64,000 nucleotides of DNA from Luteimonas rhizosphaericola (GCF_029888045.1 NZ_JARXRN010000020.1:128283-192282), one strand, 5' to 3'; counted from the stretch's first letter, positions 44,024 through 59,636 are shown. Translations and numbers: made by a program. Notes: generated from the sequence alone by a model not told the origin.

Positions 44024-46384
44024 CTACTTCGGCGGGGGCGGGGCCAGGACGCTGCGGTCGCCGTTGTGTTCGGGCGCGGAGACCACGCCAGCAGCCTCCA
44101 TCGCCTCGACCAGGCGCGCGGCGCGGTTGTAGCCGATCTTGAGCCGGCGCTGGACGCCGGAGATCGAGGCGCGGCGGGTTTCGGTGACGATCTTCACCGC
44201 CTCGTCGTACAGCGGGTCGGACTCGTCGCCGGCGCCGCCGCCGGCCTCGGGCAGGCCGGTCGCGCCGACGGTGGTGCCGTCGTACATGGTCTGCGATTCG
44301 TCCAGCACGCCCTCGATGTAGTCCGGGCCGCCGCCGCTCTGCTTGAGATGTTCGACCACGCGGTGCACCTCCTCGTCGGACACGAACGCGCCGTGCACGC
44401 GCTCGGGCAGCGCGGTGCCCGGCGGCAGGTAGAGCATGTCGCCGTGGCCGAGCAGGGTTTCCGCGCCGGACTGGTCGAGGATGGTGCGCGAGTCGATCTT
44501 GGAACTGACCTGGAACGCGATGCGGGTGGGGATGTTGGCCTTGATCAGGCCGGTGATCACGTCCACCGACGGGCGCTGCGTGGCCAGGATCAGGTGGATG
44601 CCGGCGGCGCGCGCCTTCTGCGCCAGGCGGGCGATCAGCTCCTCCACCTTCTTGCCGACGATCATCATCATGTCGGCGAATTCGTCGATGAAGATGACGA
44701 TGAACGGCAGCGTCTCCAGCGGCTCGGCGACCTCGCTGGACTCGGGGTTCGGGCGGAACAGCGGGTCGAGCAGCGGCTGCCCGGCCTCCTGCGCGTCGCG
44801 CACCTTCTTATTGAAGCCGGCGAGGTTGCGCACGCCTACCGCGCTCATCAGCTTGTAGCGGCGCTCCATCTCGGCCACGCACCAGCGCAGGCCGTTGGCG
44901 GCCTCCTTCATGTCGGTGACCACCGGCGCGAGCAGGTGCGGAATGCCCTGGTAGACGCTGAGCTCGAGCATCTTCGGGTCGATCATCAGCATCCGCAGGT
45001 CCTTCGCGGAGGCCTTGTACAGCAGGCTGAGCACCATCGCGTTCACGGCCACCGACTTGCCCGAGCCGGTGGTGCCCGCGACCAGCAGGTGCGGCATGCG
45101 CGCGAGGTCGGCCACGGTCGGGCGGCCGGCGATGTCCTTGCCCAGCGCCAGGGTCAGCGGGCTGGTGGACTTGTCGTATTCCTTCGAGCGCAGCAGTTCG
45201 GACAGGTAGATCATCTCCCGGTGCGTGTTCGGCGTTTCCAGGCCGATCACCGACTTGCCCGGGATCACGTCGACCACGCGCACCGATTTCACGCTCAGGC
45301 CGCGGGCGATGTCCTTGTCCAGCGTGCTGATCTGGCTGACCTTGATGCCCGGCGCGGGCTCGATCTCGAAGCGGGTGATCACCGGCCCGGGATAGGCGCC
45401 CACCACCTGGGCCTCGATGCGGAAGTCCTTGAGCTTGAACTCGATCTGGCGCGAGAGCGTCTCCAGCGTGTCCTCGTCGTACCCCTTGGGCTGCGGCTTG
45501 GGGTCGTCGAGCAGGGCCAGCGGCGGCACGCCGCTGCCGTCGGCGACATGGAACAGCGGGATCTGCTGCTCGCGCTTGGCGCGCTCGCTCTTCTCCACCG
45601 TGGGCGCCGGCGGGGGCTCGATCTTGACCTTCTCGCGCTTGGCGCGCAGGCCCAGGTCGACCTTGCGCGTTTCCTCGCGCTCGACCCGCATCTCGCGCGC
45701 CTCCATCCGCTCCACCGCCTGCTTGCGGCCGCGCCGCAGCAGCGCGGGCAGCAGCAGCACCCAGCCGCCGATGCGGTCGGCGACCGCCAGCCACGACAGG
45801 CCGGTGGCCAGGGTCACCGACACCAGCAGCAGCGCCAGCAGGAACAGGTTGCCGCCGAGCGCGCCGAAACCGCGGTCGAGCGAATTGCCCACCAGCCGCC
45901 CCAGCACGCCGCCGCCACCGGCGGGCATGTTCTCCACCGCCGCCATGCGCAGGTACAGCAGGCCGGTGGCCGAGACCAGGAAGCCGACGATCCCGACCAG
46001 CCGCAGCGCGGGGCCGAAATCGACCCGGCCGTCGCCGTCCGAATCCATGCCGAACAGCGCGATCCACGCCACCGCGCCGAGGACCAGCGGCAGCAGGTAG
46101 GCCACGAAGCCCGTCAGGTACAACAGCACGTCGGCGATCCAGGCGCCGACCGGCCCGCCGGCGTTGTTGAGTTCGGCGGTGATGCCGCCCGAGGCGGTCG
46201 ACCAGCCGGGGTCGTCCGGCGAATAGGTGGCCAGGCACACCAGCAGGTACAGCAGTAGCGGCGCGATCAGGATCATCGCGATATCGCGCAGCAGCCGCTG
46301 GCGGCGCGGATCCGGCGGCGCGGCCTCCCGGGCCGTCGCGCGCTGCCGCTTGCCGCGTTCAGGAACCGCCCGAGCCACCGTCAT
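44024..46384 (-). CDS. ftsK: DNA translocase FtsK
   Basis: A 786-residue septal DNA pump. The N-terminal part has four membrane helices (to about residue 215), a short linker, then the RecA-like motor with Walker [16 protein letters not shown] (about 431-445) and Walker [14 protein letters not shown]. The C-terminal gamma winged helix ([24 protein letters not shown]) reads KOPS sites and activates XerD. The linker is short compared with E. coli (1329 residues) but normal for this group. Confidence 0.97.
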   Translation of the reverse strand: MTVARAVPERGKRQRATAREAAPPDPRRQRLLRDIAMILIAPLLLYLLVCLATYSPDDPGWSTASGGITAELNNAGGPVGAWIADVLLYLTGFVAYLLPLVLGAVAWIALFGMDSDGDGRVDFGPALRLVGIVGFLVSATGLLYLRMAAVENMPAGGGGVLGRLVGNSLDRGFGALGGNLFLLALLLVSVTLATGLSWLAVADRIGGWVLLLPALLRRGRKQAVERMEAREMRVEREETRKVDLGLRAKREKVKIEPPPAPTVEKSERAKREQQIPLFHVADGSGVPPLALLDDPKPQPKGYDEDTLETLSRQIEFKLKDFRIEAQVVGAYPGPVITRFEIEPAPGIKVSQISTLDKDIARGLSVKSVRVVDVIPGKSVIGLETPNTHREMIYLSELLRSKEYDKSTSPLTLALGKDIAGRPTVADLARMPHLLVAGTTGSGKSVAVNAMVLSLLYKASAKDLRMLMIDPKMLELSVYQGIPHLLAPVVTDMKEAANGLRWCVAEMERRYKLMSAVGVRNLAGFNKKVRDAQEAGQPLLDPLFRPNPESSEVAEPLETLPFIVIFIDEFADMMMIVGKKVEELIARLAQKARAAGIHLILATQRPSVDVITGLIKANIPTRIAFQVSSKIDSRTILDQSGAETLLGHGDMLYLPPGTALPERVHGAFVSDEEVHRVVEHLKQSGGGPDYIEGVLDESQTMYDGTTVGATGLPEAGGGAGDESDPLYDEAVKIVTETRRASISGVQRRLKIGYNRAARLVEAMEAAGVVSAPEHNGDRSVLAPPPPK

Positions 46385-46424
46385 GCACTGCCTTAGGAAA
46401 CCGACCCAATGCCTTGATCTTAAT

Positions 46425-48664
<2,240 letters not shown>

Positions 48665-48864
48665 CCGCTGGCGGGCTGCCCGATCGGCAGTCCGCGCGGC
48701 GGCCGGCACCTGACCGCGGATCACGGGGCCGCACATCCCGGAGCCGGTCCGGCCGCACCAGGGCAGGCGCGGCCACGGGTCCAGCCGGACCATCGACCCT
48801 TCGCATGACCAGCCTGCCCTCACCGCTTCCGTAACGGTTCGTCGATCTCGCGGAGGAAAACTGC

Positions 48865-50001
48865 ATGGACCTCCGCATACACCGTGGGCTCTCCGGGATC
48901 CCGGCCGAATGCTGGGACGCGCTGCACGACGGACACCCGTTCGTGTCGCACGCGTTCCTGCACGGCCTGGAAGCGCATGGCTGCCTGCGGCCGGACTGGG
49001 GCTGGACGCCGCACCACCTCGGCCTGTGGGATGGCGCGCGGCTGCTGGCCGCGGCGCCCGCCTACCTGAAGACCAATTCCCACGGCGAGTTCGTGTTCGA
49101 CCACGCCTGGGCGCACGCCTATGCGCGCCACGGGCTGGACTATTTCCCCAAGCTGCTGTGCGCGGTGCCCTACTCGCCGGTCACGGGACCGCGCCTGCTC
49201 GCGCCGACGCCGGAATTGCGCCACGCGCTGGCCGACGCGCTGGCGACCGAAGCGGCGCGCGCCGGGCTGTCGTCGGCGCACGTGAACTTCCACGCGGCCG
49301 ATGACGATGCCGCCTTCGACGCGCGCTGGCTGCAGCGGATCGACCTGCAGTACCACTGGCGCAACGACGCCGGCTGGGCCACGTTCGAGGATTACCTCGG
49401 CGCGATGGACCACAAGCACCGCAAGAACATCCGCCAGGAGCGGGCGAAGGTCGCGCGCGCGGGCGTGCGCGTCCGCGTCGTGCACGGCGACGAGGCCAGT
49501 GCCGACGACCTGGCCACCATGCACCGCTTCTACCTGCAGACCTTCGCCGAATACGGCAACTCGCCGGCGCTGACGCTGCCGTTCCTGGCCCACCTGGCGC
49601 GCGCGCTGCCGCGCGCGCTGGTGCTGGTCCTGGCCGAACACGACGGCGAGCCGGTCGCCGGCGCCCTGTGCCTGCGCGGGCCGGACACGCTGTACGGCCG
49701 CTACTGGGGCGCGTCGGTCGCCCTGCCCGGCCTGCACTTCGAGACGTGCTACTACCAGGGCATCGACTACTGCCTGCGCGAAGGCCTGCGCGTGTTCGAA
49801 CCGGGCGCGCAGGGCGAGCACAAGATCGCGCGCGGTTTCCTGCCCAGGTACGTGCGCAGCCGCCACCACGTGACCGACCCGCGCTTCGCCGAAGCCCTGG
49901 AACCGTGGTGCGCCGAGGAGCGCCGGGTGGTGCGTGGCAATCACGCCTGGCTGCAGCAACGCTCCCCGTTCCGCGCCGACGTGGCGCCCGAGGGCGGCTA
50001 G
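48865..50001 (+). CDS. GNAT-superfamily protein, FemAB-like (COG3146 type)
   Basis: A 378-residue protein. MDHKHRKNIRQERAKV (about 192-207), LAEHDGEPVAGALCLRG and GQGEHKIARGFLPRYVRSRHHV (here GAQGEHKIARGFLP) are typical of the COG3146 family, whose acetyl- or peptidyl-transfer substrate is not established. A GGAGGAAAA ribosome-binding site precedes the ATG. It lies between trxB and aat in many members of this group and may be linked to cell-wall or N-end-rule biology; this is inference. Confidence 0.88.
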   Translation: MDLRIHRGLSGIPAECWDALHDGHPFVSHAFLHGLEAHGCLRPDWGWTPHHLGLWDGARLLAAAPAYLKTNSHGEFVFDHAWAHAYARHGLDYFPKLLCAVPYSPVTGPRLLAPTPELRHALADALATEAARAGLSSAHVNFHAADDDAAFDARWLQRIDLQYHWRNDAGWATFEDYLGAMDHKHRKNIRQERAKVARAGVRVRVVHGDEASADDLATMHRFYLQTFAEYGNSPALTLPFLAHLARALPRALVLVLAEHDGEPVAGALCLRGPDTLYGRYWGASVALPGLHFETCYYQGIDYCLREGLRVFEPGAQGEHKIARGFLPRYVRSRHHVTDPRFAEALEPWCAEERRVVRGNHAWLQQRSPFRADVAPEGG

Positions 50002-50075
50002 AGGATCGGAACCGGGGATCACATCGACCCGTCGACCCGGCCGCGCTTGGACGATCGCGACCCTACAATGCCGCC

Positions 50076-50822
50076 GTGAGCCTGCAGGTGCCCCGCCTGG
50101 ACGACGACCCGGACGCGCCCTTTCCGCATCCGGACGCCAGCCTGCGCCTGCCGGACGGTCTGGTGGCGCTCGGGGGCGATCTTTCCCCCGCCAGGCTGCT
50201 GAACGCCTATCGCCACGGCATCTTCCCCTGGTATTCCGAAGGCCAGCCGATCCTGTGGTGGTCGCCGGATCCGCGCACCGTGTTCCGCACCGACGGCATA
50301 CGCCTGTCGTCGCGCTTCCGCCGCAGCCTGCGCGCCTCGCCCTGGGTCGCGCGGGCCGACACCGCCTTCGTGCACGTGGTCGAACGCTGTGCCCGTGCCC
50401 CGCGGCCGGGCCAGCGTGGAACCTGGATCACGCCGGCGATGCAGGCAGCCTACGCCCGCATGCATGCCCTCGGGCACGCGCACAGCGTCGAGATCTTCGC
50501 CGGACCTGAGGACGACGCGGCCCTGGTGGGCGGCATCTACGGGATCGCGCTGGGGCGGATGTTCTTCGGCGAAAGCATGTTCAGCGCCGTCTCCGGGGGC
50601 TCGAAGGTCGCCCTCGCCGCCCTGGGCGGCTGGCTGCATGCGCGCGGCTGGCCATGGATCGACGCGCAGCTGGAGAACCCGCACCTGGTCTCGCTCGGCG
50701 CGGTGACCATGCCCCGTCCCGCGTTCCAGGCGATCCTGGGGACGCTGGTCGAGGCGCCGGAGCCGCCCGGCGCGTGGACGGCCGACTTCGGTGTGCAGCC
50801 GGTCCGCGCACTGGCCGGATGA
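50076..50822 (+). CDS. aat: Leucyl/phenylalanyl-tRNA--protein transferase
   Basis: A 248-residue enzyme that adds Leu or Phe to proteins with N-terminal Arg or Lys, marking them for ClpSA-Clp[54 protein letters not shown] and [10 protein letters not shown] are diagnostic. The start is GTG at 50076. Both clpS and clpA, which use its product, are within 6 kb on the opposite strand. Confidence 0.96.
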   Translation: MSLQVPRLDDDPDAPFPHPDASLRLPDGLVALGGDLSPARLLNAYRHGIFPWYSEGQPILWWSPDPRTVFRTDGIRLSSRFRRSLRASPWVARADTAFVHVVERCARAPRPGQRGTWITPAMQAAYARMHALGHAHSVEIFAGPEDDAALVGGIYGIALGRMFFGESMFSAVSGGSKVALAALGGWLHARGWPWIDAQLENPHLVSLGAVTMPRPAFQAILGTLVEAPEPPGAWTADFGVQPVRALAG

Positions 50823-50844
50823 ACCCGCTGACTGCGCGGCCTTT

Positions 50845-50873
50845 TTGCATCGATCGGGCCCGCGTGCCAGAAT
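50845..50873 (+). promoter_or_regulatory. Candidate infA promoter
   Basis: TTGCAT (-35) and CAGAAT (-10) with 17-base spacing. Predicted start about 50 bases before infA. Confidence 0.6.
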
Positions 50874-50928
50874 GGCGCGCTTTTTCGCGGCAATGACGCC
50901 GCTCCCGCAACCACCGGCAACAGGACGA

Positions 50929-51147
50929 ATGGCGAAAGACGACGTCATCGAATTCGAAGGCACGATCTCCGAGACCCTCCCGAACACCATGTTCCGGGTG
51001 AAGCTGGAGAACGGCCACGAAATCATTGCGCACATCTCCGGACGGATGCGCAAGAACTACATCCGCATCCTGACCGGCGACCGGGTCAAGGTCGAGATGA
51101 CCCCCTACGACCTCACCAAGGGTCGCATCACCTACCGCATGAAGTAG
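50929..51147 (+). CDS. infA: Translation initiation factor IF-1
   Basis: A 72-residue OB-fold protein binding the ribosomal A site. [19 protein letters not shown] and the C-terminal [18 protein letters not shown] are invariant features of IF-1. Located between aat and clpA, as in many gammaproteobacteria. Confidence 0.98.
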   Translation: MAKDDVIEFEGTISETLPNTMFRVKLENGHEIIAHISGRMRKNYIRILTGDRVKVEMTPYDLTKGRITYRMK

Positions 51148-51173
51148 CGCGGCGCGCCCGGCGCCCCGCCCTG

Positions 51174-51214
51174 CCGGCCCAGCGGCCGGACCGCATGTGC
51201 TGATCCGCACATGC
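51174..51214 (+). other. Two tandem hairpins after infA
   Basis: CCGGCC-CAGC-GGCCGG (51174-51189) and GCATGTGC-TGATCC-GCACATGC (51193-51214). No T-run. They may act in termination or mRNA stability. Confidence 0.5.
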
Positions 51215-51269
51215 ACGAGCCCCGCAACGGACCTATGCTTCGGACACCACCTTGTCCGGAGTCGTTCCG

Positions 51270-53141
51270 ATGCGCCTGCCCGTTGCCGCCCGCACGCTCG
51301 CCCTGTCCATCGCGTTCGCCCTGTCGGGCGGCGCGGCGTCCGCCCAGGACGCGCCCGCCAGCCCCGTCGCCGCCGCCGCGCCCGCGGGCCAGGCCGATGT
51401 CCAGGCCCGCCTGGACGCCTGGTTCGCCGAGAAGTACCAGGAGCAGCTGCGCTTCAGCCCGATCTCGCTGACCTTCCTCGGCCGCAAGGAGCTGTACGAC
51501 CAGCTCGACGACATGTCCTACGAGGCCGCCGACCGCCAGCTGGCCTGGCAGAAGGCCACGGTCGACGAGCTGGAGCGCGAGTTCGACCGCGACGCGCTCG
51601 ATCCCGAGGCGCAGCTGTCCTACGACCTGTGGAAGCTGCAGTACGAGAACGCGCGCGACGCGATGCGCTTCCGCGACAACGTCTATGTGTTCAACCAGAT
51701 GCAGGGCGCGCAGTCGTTCCTGCCGACGTTCCTGATCAATTTCCACAAGGTCGAGGACGAGTCCGACTATCTCGCCTACCTCAAGCGGATCGAGGCGGTG
51801 CCGCGCGCGTTCGGCCAGATGCTGGACCGCGCGAAGCGCAACGCCGAAGCCGGCTACCGCATGCCGCGCTTCGCCTACGACGGCGTCCTGACCGAGGCCC
51901 GCAAGGTGGTCAGCGGCGCGCCGTTCGGCGAGGGCGAGGATTCGGCGCTGTGGGCCGACCTGCAGGCCAAGGCCGATGCACTGGTCAAGGCCGGCAAGAT
52001 CGACGCCGCGCGCGCCGACGAGCTCAAGTCGCAGGCCCGCGCCGCGCTGGTGGCGCACGTGCAGCCGCCCTACGCCGAACTGATCGCCTGGGCCGAGGCG
52101 GACCGCGCCAATGCCGCCGAGAACCCCAGCGGCGTCGGCAGCACCCAGCCCAATGGCGGCGAGTACTACCGCCACCAGCTGCGCATGCACACCACCACCG
52201 ACCTGACCGCCGAGCAGGTGCACCAGATCGGCCTGGACGAGGTGAAGCGCATCCACGGCGAGATGGAGGCGCTCAAGGACAAGGTCGGTTTCGACGGCGA
52301 CCTGCAGGCGTTCTTCAAGCACATCGGCACCGATCCGCAGTTCAAGTTCCCCGACACCGATGCCGGCCGCCAGGCCTACATCGACGAGGCCACGGCCGCG
52401 ATCGCCAACATCAAGCGGGTGCTGCCGCAGTACTTCGGCCTGCTGCCGAAGGCGGACCTGGTGGTGAAGCGGGTCGAGCCGTTCCGCGAGCAGCCGGGCG
52501 CCGCGCAGCACTACTTCCCCGGCACGCCGGACGGCTCGCGTCCGGGCGTGTACTACGCGCACCTGTCGGACATGAACGCGATGCCGAAGCCGGAACTGGA
52601 GGTCATCGCCTATCACGAGGGCCTCCCGGGGCACCACATGCAGATCTCGATCGCGCAGGAACTCACCGGCGTGCCCGAGTTCCGCACCCAGGCGCGTTCG
52701 ACGGCGTATTCCGAGGGCTGGGGCCTGTACTCGGAATGGCTGGCCAAGGAGATGCCGGGCACCTACCAGGACCCCTATTCCGAATACGGCCGCCTGAGTT
52801 CCGAGCTGTGGCGAGCGGTGCGGCTGGTGGTCGACACCGGCCTGCACGCCAAGGGCTGGACCGAGCAGCAGGCGGTGGACTACTTCAAGGCCAACACGGC
52901 GATCCCCGACGCGTCGGTGCGTTCGGAAGTCCAGCGCTACATCACCTGGCCCGGCCAGGCCACCGCCTACAAGATCGGCATGATCCGGATCCAGGAACTG
53001 CGCCGGAAGGCCGAGGAGCAGCTGGGCGAGCGCTTCGACATCCGCGGTTTCCACGACGCGGTGCTCGGCGGCGGCGCCCTGCCGATGACCCTGCTGGAGC
53101 GCCGCGTGGACCAGTGGATCGAGTCGCGCAAGCAGGTCTGA
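51270..53141 (+). CDS. DUF885-family secreted peptidase-like protein
   Basis: A 623-residue protein with a signal peptide (ALSIAFALSGGAASA, cleavage near residue 27). The zinc-metalloprotease-like motif YHEGLPGHHMQ (about 448-458) is the DUF885 signature, with TAYSEGWGLYSEWLA after it. The family is thought to be gluzincin-like peptidases; the substrate is unknown. The ATG at 51270 is preferred, since the longer TTG start adds residues that disturb the signal peptide. Confidence 0.9.
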   Translation: MRLPVAARTLALSIAFALSGGAASAQDAPASPVAAAAPAGQADVQARLDAWFAEKYQEQLRFSPISLTFLGRKELYDQLDDMSYEAADRQLAWQKATVDELEREFDRDALDPEAQLSYDLWKLQYENARDAMRFRDNVYVFNQMQGAQSFLPTFLINFHKVEDESDYLAYLKRIEAVPRAFGQMLDRAKRNAEAGYRMPRFAYDGVLTEARKVVSGAPFGEGEDSALWADLQAKADALVKAGKIDAARADELKSQARAALVAHVQPPYAELIAWAEADRANAAENPSGVGSTQPNGGEYYRHQLRMHTTTDLTAEQVHQIGLDEVKRIHGEMEALKDKVGFDGDLQAFFKHIGTDPQFKFPDTDAGRQAYIDEATAAIANIKRVLPQYFGLLPKADLVVKRVEPFREQPGAAQHYFPGTPDGSRPGVYYAHLSDMNAMPKPELEVIAYHEGLPGHHMQISIAQELTGVPEFRTQARSTAYSEGWGLYSEWLAKEMPGTYQDPYSEYGRLSSELWRAVRLVVDTGLHAKGWTEQQAVDYFKANTAIPDASVRSEVQRYITWPGQATAYKIGMIRIQELRRKAEEQLGERFDIRGFHDAVLGGGALPMTLLERRVDQWIESRKQV

Positions 53142-53267
53142 GGCATCGATGCCCCCGGGCCATTCCCGGGGATCGATTGGAACCAAATGCCCGATGACGC
53201 GGAGACGTGCCTGTCGGGCTCCGGAGGGACGCCTGCTCGCGCCGGCGGCAGGCCGCTTCTCCCTCGG

Positions 53268-53313
53268 TCAGGGCATCCTGCCCTGACTCGGGCGCGCGCC
53301 ATCCATGGCGCGC
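53268..53313. repeat. Tandem hairpins, REP-like
   Basis: TCAGGGCA-TCC-TGCCCTGA (53268-53286) and GCGCGCCAT-CC-ATGGCGCGC (53294-53313), both perfect, seven bases apart. Confidence 0.5.
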
Positions 53314-53642
53314 TGGTCGCGGCCCACCGCCGGCGCAAGCAGGCTCGTCCGACTCCGGTTTTCGAGTCTTCGTCGAACAGCAAAGCGCTGCGGCGTTTCC
53401 TCCCCGCGCGCACCTGACGCGGAGCAGCGCGGAAGAAGCGGTCGTTGCGATGAGGCGCCGAACCGAAGACCGGACACCGTCCGCCGCGCGCCGCGGGGAC
53501 CCGGCCGGGGATTGCGCAAGCGGCACAGGGATGTGCCGCGGCCGCGAGTGCGGGCATGGACGTCTGCCCGAGCGGTGCGCGATCCCCGGTCGGGGCACCG
53601 CGGCCCTCCCGGAGGCGTGCGCCGAAGCCCGTATGCACCGGT

Positions 53643-53670
53643 AAAAAAAGGGCGGCCATGGGCCGCCCTT
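53643..53670 (-). terminator. Rho-independent terminator of clpA
   Basis: On the minus strand AAGGGCGGCC-CAT-GGCCGCCCTT followed by a T-run, 24 bases after the clpA stop. Confidence 0.88.
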
Positions 53671-53693
53671 CGTTCAACACGCGCAGTCGCGGG

Positions 53694-55979
<2,286 letters not shown>

Positions 55980-56057
55980 GGGGCTGAAGCCTCCGGGGAA
56001 CTGCTGCCTGTATGGGGCCGCGATTCCGGCTTTTCCATGCCCCGGCCTTGGCCCCTT

Positions 56058-56378
56058 TTAGGCCTTTTCCATGGTGCAGAGCAAGGGGTGCTGGTTGAGC
56101 CGGGCGTATTCGTTCACCTGCGCCACCTTGGACTCGGCCACCTCGCGGCTGTACACCCCGCAGACCCCGCGGCCGCGGGTGTGGACGTGCAGCATGACCT
56201 GGGTGGCCTTCTCCAGGTCCATGGCGAAAAAACGCACCAGCACGTCGATCACGAAGTCCATCGGCGTGTAGTCGTCGTTCAGCAGCAGGACGGAGTACAG
56301 CGGCGGGCGCGCCAGTTCGGGCTTGCCGGTCTCCACCACGGTGCCGTGCTCGTGGTCGGGCGCGTGCTTTCGGGTCAT
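56058..56378 (-). CDS. clpS: ATP-dependent Clp protease adaptor ClpS
   Basis: A 106-residue adaptor that recognises N-degrons (Leu, Phe, Trp, Tyr) and hands them to Clp[21 protein letters not shown] and [21 protein letters not shown] are the invariant substrate pocket and ClpA contact. Start at 56378. The clpS-clpA order on one strand is standard. Confidence 0.97.
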   Translation of the reverse strand: MTRKHAPDHEHGTVVETGKPELARPPLYSVLLLNDDYTPMDFVIDVLVRFFAMDLEKATQVMLHVHTRGRGVCGVYSREVAESKVAQVNEYARLNQHPLLCTMEKA

Positions 56379-56484
56379 CGCCCCATTATACGAAGCCGCG
56401 GTGAGTCTCCGGTCCACGCCGGCGTGGACGGCCCGGCGCCCGCCGCGAGACAATCCGGGGTTCCACACCTTCGGAACCCCGCCG

Positions 56485-56967
56485 ATGCCGTTCCACGCCC
56501 GCCTGGCGCTGTGCGCCGCCCTGATGCTCTCCACCCTGCCCGCGGCCCGGGCCGTGGCCGAGGATGCGGCGGTCGCCTCCCGGCTCGACGCGCGGGGGAT
56601 CAAGTACGAGGTCGACGAGGACGGGGACTACCGGGTGACCTACAACTACGCCGAGGAAGGCAGGACGCAGCTGGTATTCGTCTCGGGCCGGACCGAATCC
56701 ATCGGCGGCTTCCGCGTGCGCGAGGTGTTCGCGCCGGCGGCGTGGGTGGACAAGGACCGGGTGGACGGCGCGCGTGCGCTGGCGCTGCTGGAGGACAGCC
56801 GGCGGCAGAAGATCGGCGCCTGGGAGATCGGCGGCGATGCGCTGTACTTCGTGATCAAGCTGCCGGACAACGTCGACGCCGCGCAGCTGGAGGCGGCGAT
56901 GGACATCGCGGCCGAGGTCGCCGACAACAAGGAAATCGAGTTGAGCGGCGACCGCGACGAGCTGTGA
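56485..56967 (+). CDS. Small secreted protein of unknown function, YbjN-like fold possible
   Basis: A 160-residue protein with a signal peptide ([18 protein letters not shown], about 7-24). The mature part is alpha/beta ([35 protein letters not shown]) and resembles YbjN-type sensory proteins only loosely. Divergent from clpS, and 16 bases before nudJ. Confidence 0.7.
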   Translation: MPFHARLALCAALMLSTLPAARAVAEDAAVASRLDARGIKYEVDEDGDYRVTYNYAEEGRTQLVFVSGRTESIGGFRVREVFAPAAWVDKDRVDGARALALLEDSRRQKIGAWEIGGDALYFVIKLPDNVDAAQLEAAMDIAAEVADNKEIELSGDRDEL

Positions 56968-56983
56968 TCCGGACTCCCGACCC

Positions 56984-57448
56984 ATGAGCTACCGCGAAGG
57001 CCGGTTCTGGCAGCCCGACGTCACCGTGGCCACGGTGGTGGTCGACGGCGGCCGCCTGCTGTGCGTGGAGGAGCACGTCCAGGGCCGGCTGGTGCTCAAC
57101 CAGCCCGCCGGCCACCTGGAGCCCGACGAGACCCTGCTCGACGCCGCCCTGCGCGAGACCCGCGAGGAAACCGGCTGGGACGTCCGCCTGACCGCCTTCG
57201 TCGGCGCCTACCAGTGGAAGGCGCCGGAAACCGGCCGCCACTACCTCCGGTTCGCCTTCGCTGCCGAGCCGGTGGCCCACGACCCGGCCCGGCCGCTCGA
57301 CGAGGGGATCGTCCGGGCGCTGTGGATGACGCCCTCGGAGCTGCGCGCGGCCAGCGACCGCCATCGCAGCCCGCTGGTGTGGCAGGTCGTGGCCGACCAC
57401 CTCGCCGGACGGCGGCATCCGCTGTCGCTGGTCTCGCAGCTGGGATGA
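56984..57448 (+). CDS. nudJ: NUDIX hydrolase NudJ (phosphatase)
   Basis: A 154-residue Nudix enzyme. The Nudix box is present ([20 protein letters not shown] plus TGW). It cleaves pyrimidine and thiamine diphosphates in E. coli. It overlaps mnmA by four bases; nudJ-mnmA-hflD is the E. coli order, supporting the assignment. Confidence 0.9.
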   Translation: MSYREGRFWQPDVTVATVVVDGGRLLCVEEHVQGRLVLNQPAGHLEPDETLLDAALRETREETGWDVRLTAFVGAYQWKAPETGRHYLRFAFAAEPVAHDPARPLDEGIVRALWMTPSELRAASDRHRSPLVWQVVADHLAGRRHPLSLVSQLG

Positions 57449-58566
57449 ATGCCCCGCGGACCATCGTGGGCATGTCCGGCGGCGTCGATTCCTCGGTCGC
57501 GGCCCTGCTGCTGCGCGACGCCGGCGAGTCGATCGCCGGCCTGTTCATGCAGAACTGGAACGAGGACGACGACGGCGAGTGCCGGGCCGAGGACGATCGC
57601 CGTGACGCGGTCGCGGTCTGCGGCCGTCTCGGGATCCCGATCCATTTCCGCGACTTCTCCCGGGAATACTGGAGCGGCGTGTTCGAGCATTTCATCGCCG
57701 AATATGCCGCCGGCCGCACGCCCAACCCGGATGTGCTCTGCAACCGCGAGATCAAGTTCAGGCATTTCCTCGATGCCGCGCATGCGCTCGGCGCCGAACG
57801 CATCGCCACCGGCCACTATGCCCGCGTGGCGATGGCCGGCGACCGCTGGCGACTGCTGCGCGCCGCGGACCGCGGCAAGGACCAGAGCTATTTCCTGCAC
57901 CAGCTCGGCCAGGCGCAGCTGGCGGCCACGGTGTTCCCGCTCGGCGAGCTGGCCAAGACCCGCGTGCGCGAGCTGGCGCGCGAGGCCGGCCTGCCGACCG
58001 CGGCCAAGAAGGATTCGACCGGCATCTGCTTCATCGGCGAACGCGATTTCCGCGGTTTCCTGGCGCGCTTCCTGCCGGCGCGCGAAGGCGAGATGCAGAC
58101 CCCCGACGGCCGCGTGGTCGGACGTCACCCGGGCGTGTTCTATTTCACCCTGGGCCAGCGCGAAGGCCTGCAGATCGGCGGCGTGCGCGGATTCGACGCC
58201 GCGCCCTGGTACGTGGTGGGCAAGGACGTCGCGCGCAACGTGCTGCTGGTTGACCAGGGCGCCGACAGCCCCTATCTCCATTCGACCCGTCTGTGGAGCG
58301 AACCGGCACACTGGGTCGACGGCGCGCCGCCGGCCGGGCGCTTCGACTGCACGGCCCAGACCCGTTACCGGCAACAGGAGGAACCCTGCCAGGTGAGCAT
58401 CGACCAAACCAGTGGACAGCTCGAGATCGCATTCCCTCGTCCGCAGCGCGCGGTGACGCCCGGCCAGTCCGTGGTCCTGTACGCCGGCGACGTGTGCCTG
58501 GGTGGCGCGGTGATCGCCGCCACCGACGCGCCGCTGGAACGGCAGCTGCGCGGGGCGGCGGCATGA
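57445..58566 (+). CDS. mnmA: tRNA-specific 2-thiouridylase MnmA
   Basis: A 373-residue enzyme for s2U34 in tRNA-Lys, Glu and Gln. It has a PP-loop [13 protein letters not shown] (about 10-22), catalytic Cys in [13 protein letters not shown] (about 97) and second Cys in [10 protein letters not shown] (about 196). The start overlaps nudJ (ATGA). Confidence 0.97.
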   Translation: MNAPRTIVGMSGGVDSSVAALLLRDAGESIAGLFMQNWNEDDDGECRAEDDRRDAVAVCGRLGIPIHFRDFSREYWSGVFEHFIAEYAAGRTPNPDVLCNREIKFRHFLDAAHALGAERIATGHYARVAMAGDRWRLLRAADRGKDQSYFLHQLGQAQLAATVFPLGELAKTRVRELAREAGLPTAAKKDSTGICFIGERDFRGFLARFLPAREGEMQTPDGRVVGRHPGVFYFTLGQREGLQIGGVRGFDAAPWYVVGKDVARNVLLVDQGADSPYLHSTRLWSEPAHWVDGAPPAGRFDCTAQTRYRQQEEPCQVSIDQTSGQLEIAFPRPQRAVTPGQSVVLYAGDVCLGGAVIAATDAPLERQLRGAAA

Positions 58567-59165
58567 GCGACGACCGCGTCCTCGCCCTGGCCGGCCTGGT
58601 GCAGGCGCTCAAGCAGGTGCGCCGCATCGCCGAGACCGGCCAGGCCGATGCAGCCGTGCTGGGCACCTGCCTGGACAGCGTGTTCCGGATCGACGCCGCC
58701 TCGCCCGAGGACGTCTACGGCGGCGCCCACAACCTGCGTCCCGGGCTGCTGCTGCTGCGCGACTACCTGGCCAGCCAGGGCGACGACCCGCAACTGCCCA
58801 AGCTGGCGCTTGCCGTGACCCAGCTCGAACGCCGCTTCGTCTCCAACGACGCAGTCGCCGAGCGCGTGCACGAGGGCATCCTGGCGTTGAAGCCGAAGGC
58901 CGATGCGCTGGGCAGCATCCACCCCGACGTACTGGCCGCACTGGGGACCCTGTACGCGGACACCGTGAGCCACCTTCGCCCGAAGGTCATGGTGCAGGGC
59001 AACCCGCACTACCTCGGACAGGCAGGCGTGGTGGCCGAGATCCGCGCGATCCTGCTCGCGTCGCTGCGCTCGGCGGTGCTGTGGCGCCAGCTGGGCGGGA
59101 GCATCTGGGACCTGTTCCTGCGCAAGCGCGGCATGCAGCAGTCGATCGAGAGCTGGCTCGACTGA
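58563..59165 (+). CDS. hflD: High frequency lysogenization protein HflD homologue
   Basis: A 200-residue helical protein. [20 protein letters not shown] and the C-terminal [20 protein letters not shown] match HflD, which binds lambda CII in E. coli; the cellular role outside phage infection is unknown. Third gene of the nudJ-mnmA-hflD operon, overlapping mnmA by four bases. Confidence 0.92.
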   Translation: MSDDRVLALAGLVQALKQVRRIAETGQADAAVLGTCLDSVFRIDAASPEDVYGGAHNLRPGLLLLRDYLASQGDDPQLPKLALAVTQLERRFVSNDAVAERVHEGILALKPKADALGSIHPDVLAALGTLYADTVSHLRPKVMVQGNPHYLGQAGVVAEIRAILLASLRSAVLWRQLGGSIWDLFLRKRGMQQSIESWLD

Positions 59166-59189
59166 AGCGCCGGCCAGGCGTATCCGGCG

Positions 59190-59510
59190 TCAGCGGGCCG
59201 ACAGCAGCCCGCGGCGCCGGAACCAGACCTCCACCGGCAGCGTCGCCAGCGGCGGCACTGCCGCCACCAGCGCCACCAGCAGCGCCCACAGCGGCCAGCG
59301 CAGGCGCACGCCAGCGCCCACCGCGACCACCACGTACAGCAGGAACGCCGCCCCGTGCAGGCGGCCGAACAGCCACACCCCCAGGTCCGTGGTCCCGGTG
59401 CCGTACTTGAGCAACATCCCGATCAGCAGGCCGGCCCAGGTGGCCGCCTCGATGAAGGCGACGATGGCGAACACCCGTCCGGCGGGGGCGAGTCGGTCGA
59501 AACGGGTCAT
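59190..59510 (-). CDS. DUF3817 membrane protein
   Basis: A 106-residue protein with three membrane helices. It has the DUF3817 pattern of FAIVAFIEAATWAGLLIGML and GRLHGAAFLLYVVVAVGAGVR (His in the central helix). Function unknown. Convergent with hflD. Confidence 0.85.
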   Translation of the reverse strand: MTRFDRLAPAGRVFAIVAFIEAATWAGLLIGMLLKYGTGTTDLGVWLFGRLHGAAFLLYVVVAVGAGVRLRWPLWALLVALVAAVPPLATLPVEVWFRRRGLLSAR

Positions 59511-59617
59511 GTGGTCGGGGTTCCCGGCATGCGCCACTCCCGGTCGGTCGGCGGCGCGCTCGTCATGGTGACGACGGGCGCGGCCCAGGGTCCGGCGCCC
59601 GTCACAAGGTCGACACG

Positions 59618-59636
59618 CCCGCCGCAGGGCGGCGGG
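59618..59636 (-). terminator. Possible terminator hairpin after acnB
   Basis: CCCGCCGC-AGG-GCGGCGGG without a T-run, 13 bases after the acnB stop. Confidence 0.35.

Larger units (their letters stand above)
53142..53693. other. Long gene-free stretch before clpA end
   Basis: No convincing gene. It contains two tandem perfect hairpins at 53268-53286 and 53294-53313 and, at the right end, the clpA terminator. The remainder may belong to a repeated intergenic family, as its short reading frames have a low-complexity Arg/Ala/Gly look. Confidence 0.5.

Noticed and set aside
44066..46258. Long plus-strand reading frame opposite ftsK (and similar ones opposite clpA, acnB, the terminase and aroA).
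   Set aside because: Low-complexity His/Arg/Ala/Gly composition typical of the antisense of GC-rich genes; no domain; the true gene on the other strand is certain.
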